From Dehalococcoidales bacterium (GTDB lineage Bacteria; Chloroflexota; Dehalococcoidia; Dehalococcoidales; UBA5627), in the NCBI GenBank assembly GCA_012520835.1, contig JAAYNN010000058.1, forward strand, positions 1 to 9,262: 9,262 bases of DNA, written 5' to 3'. The notes under the pieces are model-generated. The model saw only the letters and a list, made by a program, of their open reading frames with translations, ran no database searches and was not told the origin of the DNA. Below are positions 6,301-9,262 of the stretch, piece after piece. The translations under genes were made by a program, and so were the position numbers. Every line of letters begins with the position of its first letter. Positions within the stretch are counted from its first letter, which is position 1.

Positions 6301-6830
6301 AACTGCCACTTCTTTAAAAGCTGGTAAGGTTCGACCTGCATTCCAGGCTTAATACTGTGATACGATGAATGGAAATCCGCAACCGGGGTAATCTTCTGCA
6401 CCAATGATCGCGCGGACAATACCACTAAAGGTGCAGGTTTATTCATTTCGTATTTTAACAGCATCGACAGCAGCCGGATTCTTTCCGCCTCGTTAAAATT
6501 GTCGGATGTCACCCTCTGGTACGGCAGCGTATCCGGCTCCGGGAAAAGGTCGATATCACTATCCGAATCGCACCAAGCCGCCAGCTGGTCTTTTATCCTG
6601 CTGGCATTATCGGCTTTCGCCGTTATGACAATCAGCGGTATTTTTAAATCTTTATGTAAAGCCGCAATCATGTAAGGTTTGGCAGCATTTAATAGCGAAA
6701 TTTCGCCCATTTCGCCTTGTTTTTTTATCCCTTCCAGCAGCCGCCGGTAGCCCGGCATCTCGGATATAAGATTAAGCAAATTATTCAAATCACCATTCCT
6801 TAATTTATAAACACCTTTAGGGCTAGTCAT
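3351..6830 (-). CDS. mfd: Transcription-repair coupling factor Mfd
   Basis: 1159 aa from ATG 6830. Mfd is an ATP-dependent DNA translocase that dislodges RNA polymerase stalled at lesions and recruits UvrA for nucleotide excision repair. Domains in order: UvrB-like N-terminal module with SMSHRGGIVDIYP (191-203); RNA-polymerase-interacting domain beginning DYVVHIEHGIAKFGG (502-516); helicase motor with Walker A GDVGYGKTE (647-655), DEEQRFG (748-754), SATPIPRT (774-781), TTIIESGLDVPNANT and QLRGRVGR (917-924); and the C-terminal TRCF domain from about 1025. All key motor residues are intact and the length is normal. The first ATG lacks a Shine-Dalgarno and lies in a hairpin loop. TTG at 6788 (residue 15) has AAGGA 8 nt upstream, and starting there gives M-NNLLNLISEMPGY, more like a usual Mfd N-terminus; I consider it the likelier start. 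The gene is convergent with acpP and divergent from proB. Confidence 0.97.
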   Translation of the reverse strand: MTSPKGVYKLRNGDLNNLLNLISEMPGYRRLLEGIKKQGEMGEISLLNAAKPYMIAALHKDLKIPLIVITAKADNASRIKDQLAAWCDSDSDIDLFPEPDTLPYQRVTSDNFNEAERIRLLSMLLKYEMNKPAPLVVLSARSLVQKITPVADFHSSYHSIKPGMQVEPYQLLKKWQFLGYKSESIVELPGSMSHRGGIVDIYPLTSNKPVRMEFMGNTIDSLRFFDPQTQRSLEAVAGIEIGLASELVTPFLMEEPQLRQTINAIDLSGLNADIKMQYRHEFNMFSEGRMPVGKQFYAPIFNNGSILDYLPPRALIVMDEPHSIYQAVEFMAEEAEQLRQDKLARRELPRNYPSPCFAVADIESRLNNRQKINLVSWGETTRLDFSAAPSFSGNLSQFAGEVSSLLSSKKRVIALTHQAKRLSAMLEEADIFAVNLDKEKDKMPAFGEIAIASGAVAGGWIMNGNTHLFTDSEIFGFIKQRRFVKKRPVAKLRRYEDINPGDYVVHIEHGIAKFGGITRMSASPIEYMVLEYAGGDKLYVPVDQINRVGRYIGGSDKIPVLNRLGTHDWTKAKQKAQKSVEEVAEELLNLYAAREAAPGFSFSPDTVWQQEMEASFPYVETPDQMTAQEEIKADMSKAKPMDRLIMGDVGYGKTEVALRAAFKAVMDNKQVAVLVPTTVLAEQHYATFTQRLKAFPVSIEVLSRFRSHKQQQEIIEKLAEGRVDICIGTHRLIQKDVLFKDLGLLIIDEEQRFGVNHKEYLKNIRKEVDVLAMSATPIPRTLHMSLVGVRDMSVIETPPEERLPVRTYVAEYDGQLVKEAIMKELERGGQVFFVHNRVQSIAMIAGKVRELVPSARIAVAHGRMAEGELENVMTDFSRGDIDILVCTTIIESGLDVPNANTLIINQADKFGLTQLYQLRGRVGRGANLAYAYFLYDKGKRITEEARQRLNAIYEATELGAGASIAMKDLEIRGAGNLLGMKQSGHINAVGFSLYTHLLSEAVADIRRQQKGEPAPKTKSKLQTTVDLPFTALIPEWYVSDVAVRLNLYHRIADIKNEEELDNLKKEIGDRFGEMPPEVSNLMFVAHIKLKAGRAGVKSLVIEDGKIVMRLFEGLQLDRQKTLQLPEMGIAMGRTQLSIEYKRYGKDWDKALERIIDTIK

Positions 6831-6843
6831 AGCGAACTAGCCC
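6820..6843 (-). promoter_or_regulatory. Perfect 8-bp hairpin around the first ATG of mfd
   Basis: GGGCTAGT (6820-6827) and ACTAGCCC (6836-6843) are perfect inverted copies separated by 8 nt. On the minus strand the loop contains the ATG at 6830. As RNA it would fold into a stable stem-loop in the mfd leader or over its start; as DNA it could be an operator between mfd and proB. No U-tract follows, so it is not a simple terminator. Confidence 0.6.
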
Positions 6844-6852
6844 GTCGCATAG

Positions 6853-6884
6853 ATTTTATCATACCTCCTTCTTTGCTTGTCCAA
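6853..6884 (-). promoter_or_regulatory. Weak candidate promoter for mfd
   Basis: On the minus strand TTGGAC (6884-6879) precedes TATGAT (6863-6858) by 15 bp, or TAAAAT (6858-6853) by 20 bp. Neither spacing is ideal. The -35 region overlaps that of the divergent proB promoter, so the two could interfere. A GGAGG at 6868-6864 in the same stretch might instead be a Shine-Dalgarno for a 7-codon leader frame. Confidence 0.3.
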
Positions 6885-6905
6885 TTCAGTACGCATTGCT
6901 ATAAT
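6877..6905 (+). promoter_or_regulatory. Sigma-70-type promoter for proB
   Basis: TTGTCC (6877-6882, 4 of 6) and a perfect TATAAT (6900-6905) are separated by the ideal 17 bp. Transcription would start near 6912, which rules out the upstream in-frame TTG at 6873 as the translation start and supports ATG 6930. Confidence 0.65.
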
Positions 6906-6929
6906 GGTAAAAATATAGCGATTAACTCA

Positions 6930-8057
6930 ATGAAAAGTTCAGCGTTGCCCTACAGGAGAATAGTCATCAAGCTCGGATCCAACCTGCTCACAAGCGGCAG
7001 GCAGTGCCTCGATGTCGAAATGATGGCTTCGCTCGTTTTACAAATCGCCGCCCTGCACAAACAGGGGCTGCAAATCATCATGGTTACTTCGGGAGCCATT
7101 GCCGCCGGCAGATACAAACTGGGGAAAACCGACGGAATAAAGGGTATCCCCTATAAGCAGGTACTGGCAGCAGTCGGGCAAGCCAGGCTGATGAATGTTT
7201 ATGAAGAGCTCTTCGACCGGCACGATATTGTAATCGCCCAGGCGTTGCTTACTAAAGCAGACATGTCGGATAGATTGAGGTATCTCAATGCCCGCAACAC
7301 CCTTTTAAATCTGCTGGATTTGAACATCATCGGCATCATCAATGAAAACGATGTTGTAGCTGTCGACGAATTGCATGAAACCAGATTCGGAGACAACGAC
7401 AATCTTTCGGCCATGGTAGCTAATTTAGTAGATGCCGACCTTCTGCTGTTACTCACGGACATCGACGGATTGTATACCGCCGACCCGCGCCGCAACCCCG
7501 ATGCCACTCTGATTAAGCGCGTTGAAAAAATAACGACTGAAATCGAAGGGCTGGCCGGCAAAGCCGGCAGCACTGTCGGCACCGGCGGCATGATCACCAA
7601 AATCGAAGCCGCCAGGCTGGCGACTTCTTCCGGTATACCTGTAATCATTGCCAACGGACACGAGCCCAAAATCCTGCAACGAATAGCCGGCGGAGAGGAG
7701 GCAGGCACGCTTTTTGTTCCAACTTCAAAGCATATCGACAGCCGCAAGCGCTGGATGGTAAGCGGATTGTCTGTCAAGGGCAAACTGGCCATCGACGAAG
7801 GAGCGGCGAACGCACTCAAACAAAAAAACAGCAGCCTTTTAGCGGCCGGAATTCGCGCCAGTCAGGGGAAATACCAGCGGGGAGATATCGTCAATATTCT
7901 GGATGCGGAGGGAGTTCGCATCGGCTGCGGTATAACCAATTACGGTTCTACGGAAGTCGAGACAATTATGGGGGTACAATCGAAACAAATCGCCTCTCTA
8001 CTGGGGCATGACTACGGCGCGGAAGTAATACACCGCAACAATCTGATAATACTATAA
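6930..8057 (+). CDS. proB: Glutamate 5-kinase with C-terminal PUA domain
   Basis: 375 aa, the normal size. ProB phosphorylates glutamate to gamma-glutamyl phosphate, the first and usually proline-inhibited step of proline synthesis in the cytosol. The amino-acid kinase domain shows RRIVIKLGSNLL (9-20) for phosphate binding, VTSGAIAAGR (52-61), INENDVVAVDEL (137-148), FGDNDNLSA (153-161), TDIDGLYTADPR (176-187) and GTGGMITK (217-224). A PUA domain follows from about residue 273 to the end. The frame is open back to TTG 6873, but that codon lies inside the promoter and its extra 19 residues are not family-like, so I chose ATG 6930; it has no clear Shine-Dalgarno. proA, often adjacent, is not in the window. 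An 87-aa gene follows 23 bp downstream and is probably cotranscribed. Confidence 0.95.
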   Translation: MKSSALPYRRIVIKLGSNLLTSGRQCLDVEMMASLVLQIAALHKQGLQIIMVTSGAIAAGRYKLGKTDGIKGIPYKQVLAAVGQARLMNVYEELFDRHDIVIAQALLTKADMSDRLRYLNARNTLLNLLDLNIIGIINENDVVAVDELHETRFGDNDNLSAMVANLVDADLLLLLTDIDGLYTADPRRNPDATLIKRVEKITTEIEGLAGKAGSTVGTGGMITKIEAARLATSSGIPVIIANGHEPKILQRIAGGEEAGTLFVPTSKHIDSRKRWMVSGLSVKGKLAIDEGAANALKQKNSSLLAAGIRASQGKYQRGDIVNILDAEGVRIGCGITNYGSTEVETIMGVQSKQIASLLGHDYGAEVIHRNNLIIL

Positions 8058-8080
8058 TCAAATTACATGAAGGGGATTAA

Positions 8081-8344
8081 ATGAGCCAGGGAAAACTGTA
8101 TAACAGGGACGGAGAACTGATAGCGAAAGTAAACTATAAATATTTCAACGGGATATCACAAAGCTGGTGGGGGGAACTCACTCTCACGGAATATAAAAAA
8201 ATTACTGAGGGCAACGGCTATATCATAGAACTGGAAGATGGGCGTTGCGGCAGGTGTTCATTAAGGAAAAAGGTCAACCGCGCCGTTCACGGACTCTCCC
8301 CGCTCTTTTGCTACATCTTCAACGGCACCGGCGATTTGAGGTAA
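8081..8344 (+). CDS. Small protein of unknown function downstream of proB
   Basis: 87 aa. ATG 8081 has a good AGGGG Shine-Dalgarno 6 nt upstream. I do not recognise a named family. The sequence looks like a compact beta-rich soluble domain: LYNRDGELIAKVNY, then SWWGELTL, YIIELEDGRCGRCSLRKKVN, and an end of FCYIFNGTGDL. The WWGEL, IELEDGR and FNGTG pieces have the flavour of a conserved short hypothetical protein I have seen in diverse bacteria, but I cannot assign a function. No signal peptide or membrane segment is present. The two cysteines in GRCGRC are close enough to form a metal-binding or redox pair, although nothing else supports that. The 23-bp gap from proB suggests a shared transcript, not necessarily a shared pathway. 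Confidence 0.75.
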   Translation: MSQGKLYNRDGELIAKVNYKYFNGISQSWWGELTLTEYKKITEGNGYIIELEDGRCGRCSLRKKVNRAVHGLSPLFCYIFNGTGDLR

Positions 8345-8393
8345 TCAATTCAATCAGCATGCCGAATTTATAACTCTTCGGAGCAAAAAACGG

Positions 8394-8411
8394 CTTCCCT
8401 CTTGGGAGAAG
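8394..8411 (+). terminator. Imperfect hairpin after the proB operon
   Basis: CTTCCC and GGGAGAAG can pair across a TCTT loop with a 2-nt bulge, 50 bp past the stop of the 87-aa gene. No U-tract follows, so termination here is doubtful. Confidence 0.2.
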
Positions 8412-8430
8412 ACTTATAATGAGCCTGATT

Positions 8431-8467
8431 GTCATGCTGAATTCGTGAGGGACGAATGAAGCATCTG
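8431..8467. repeat. REP-like dispersed palindromic repeat
   Basis: ATTCGT (8441-8446) and ACGAAT (8452-8457) form a perfect 6-bp stem with a GAGGG loop. The flanks ATGCTGA and GAAGCAT extend the pairing to 11 of 13 positions. The CATGCTGAATTCGT...GAATGAAGCATCTG pattern is the style of REP/BIME-type intergenic repeats seen in many copies in several bacterial genomes. A half copy in inverted orientation (TCAGCATG, 8354-8361) lies 71 bp upstream. Copy number in this genome cannot be seen from one window. Confidence 0.6.
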
Positions 8468-8513
8468 GGGCGGGGTGGTAATAATTAAATAACCTTATAA
8501 CAGGGGGCAGGTA

Positions 8514-9262
8514 ATGGAAACCAACGTATTATATTACGGAGATAACCTGAAAATCCTGAGGAACCGTGATTATTTCCCAAATGAATGTATCGACCTGATA
8601 TACCTCGATCCCCCGTTCAACAGCAAGAAGAACTACAATGTCCTTTTCAAGGATACCGGGGGCATCGAATCCGAAGCGCAGATAAAAGCCTTTGATGATA
8701 CATGGCACTGGACGCAAACCGCGCAAGATACCTACATAGATATCGTGGAGAACGGCCCACCCAACGTTGGCAAACTTATCTCTGCATTACACGATGCTAT
8801 CGGCAACAACGATGTAATGGCATACCTTGTGATGATGACCGCAAGGCTTATTGAACTGCACAGGGTGCTTAAACCAACAGGTTCGCTCTACCTGCACTGC
8901 GACCCCACCGCCAGCCACTACCTTAAAATTGTTTTAGACCAGATTTTCGGACCGACTAATTTTATAAATGAGATTGTTTGGAAGAGAACTACAGCACACA
9001 ATGACCCTAAAAGGTTTGGGCGAATTCACGATACTATTCTTTTCTACGTAAAATCAGAGCTATTTAAATGGAACAATATTTTCGTTCCATATGACAATGA
9101 ATATATAGAAACTTACTATCGTTATACAGATGATAATGGTAAAAAATTTTTATCACGCGACCTAACAGCCCCAAGTCATGACTCTAATAGTGGACAATTT
9201 GAATGGCATGGTATATACCCTCCCGAAGGGAGAATGTGGTCATATACTAAAGATAATATGGA
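8514..9262 (+). CDS. Beta-class DNA methyltransferase (type III Mod-like), partial at right edge
   Basis: 249 codons open to the window end. ATG 8514 is preceded by an AGGGGGC Shine-Dalgarno. The enzyme transfers a methyl group from S-adenosylmethionine to the exocyclic amine of adenine or cytosine in a specific site. Visible features are METNVLYYGDNLKIL at the N-terminus, the catalytic motif IV LIYLDPPFNS (DPPF at 32-35) and the core run ELHRVLKPTGSLYLHCDPTA. NEIVWKR then leads into a presumed target-recognition region. Motif IV near the N-terminus means the SAM motif (FxGxG) should lie downstream, outside the window: the beta-class order of type III Mod and related type II enzymes. DPPF rather than DPPY is common in this group. 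Any partner nuclease is beyond the edge. G+C falls sharply after about 8940, where recognition sequences begin. Confidence 0.92.
   Translation, partial: METNVLYYGDNLKILRNRDYFPNECIDLIYLDPPFNSKKNYNVLFKDTGGIESEAQIKAFDDTWHWTQTAQDTYIDIVENGPPNVGKLISALHDAIGNNDVMAYLVMMTARLIELHRVLKPTGSLYLHCDPTASHYLKIVLDQIFGPTNFINEIVWKRTTAHNDPKRFGRIHDTILFYVKSELFKWNNIFVPYDNEYIETYYRYTDDNGKKFLSRDLTAPSHDSNSGQFEWHGIYPPEGRMWSYTKDNM

Noticed and set aside
6873..6929. 19-residue N-terminal extension of ProB from TTG 6873
   Set aside because: It overlaps the -35 and -10 boxes of the proB promoter and is not seen in ProB proteins; ATG 6930 is preferred.
7199..7819. 206-codon minus-strand frame inside proB
   Set aside because: Antisense shadow of conserved ProB coding sequence, low-complexity Ser-rich translation.
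1..9262. CRISPR array, tRNA or rRNA genes
   Set aside because: No regularly spaced direct repeats and no tRNA- or rRNA-like segments were seen on either strand by eye.

Overview
The window comes from a bacterial chromosome of moderate G+C. A conserved housekeeping block (about 1390-8344) is flanked on both sides by DNA restriction/modification genes. The core proteins are bacterial: DUF177/YceD, a zinc-ribbon L32, NusB, an acyl carrier protein, Mfd and ProB with a PUA domain. The source is not certain. An anaerobic, Dehalococcoidia-like member of the Chloroflexota is my weak best guess, from the protein flavour and a REP-like dispersed palindrome; nothing in the window proves it.

Left flank (1-1260, minus strand): the first 97 codons of a DUF1016/YhcG-type PDDEXK-nuclease-family gene run off the left edge. 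Upstream of it is the wreck of a type IIG (Eco57I-like) restriction-methyltransferase. Its N-terminal nuclease domain has a frameshift in an A7 tract, is joined abruptly to the start of the methyltransferase domain, and is cut off right after the SAM-binding motif (DPACG). Between the two genes lie repeated TGTCGGGT-type sequences that look like a remnant of an insertion-sequence end.

Central block, plus strand (1390-3218): yceD (DUF177), rpmF, nusB and acpP, a ribosome-biogenesis, antitermination and fatty-acid group. nusB and acpP are 2 bp apart and probably translationally coupled. rpmF and nusB share an identical 16-bp start region. The ACP carries an unusual basic C-terminal tail of about 40 residues. 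A composite hairpin terminator separates acpP from the convergent mfd.

Central block, minus strand (3351-6830): a complete mfd, the transcription-repair coupling factor. Its 5' end is interesting: the first ATG sits in the loop of a perfect 8-bp stem, and a better-supported TTG start lies 14 codons further in. mfd is divergent from proB (6930-8057), which has a good sigma-70-type promoter and is followed by an 87-aa conserved-looking gene of unknown function.

Right flank (8345-9262): a REP-like palindrome, then the first 249 codons of a beta-class, type III Mod-like DNA methyltransferase that runs off the right edge. Its base composition drops sharply where the conserved catalytic core gives way to the presumed target-recognition region, which suggests specificity exchange. 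I see no CRISPR array, tRNA, rRNA or complete mobile element.
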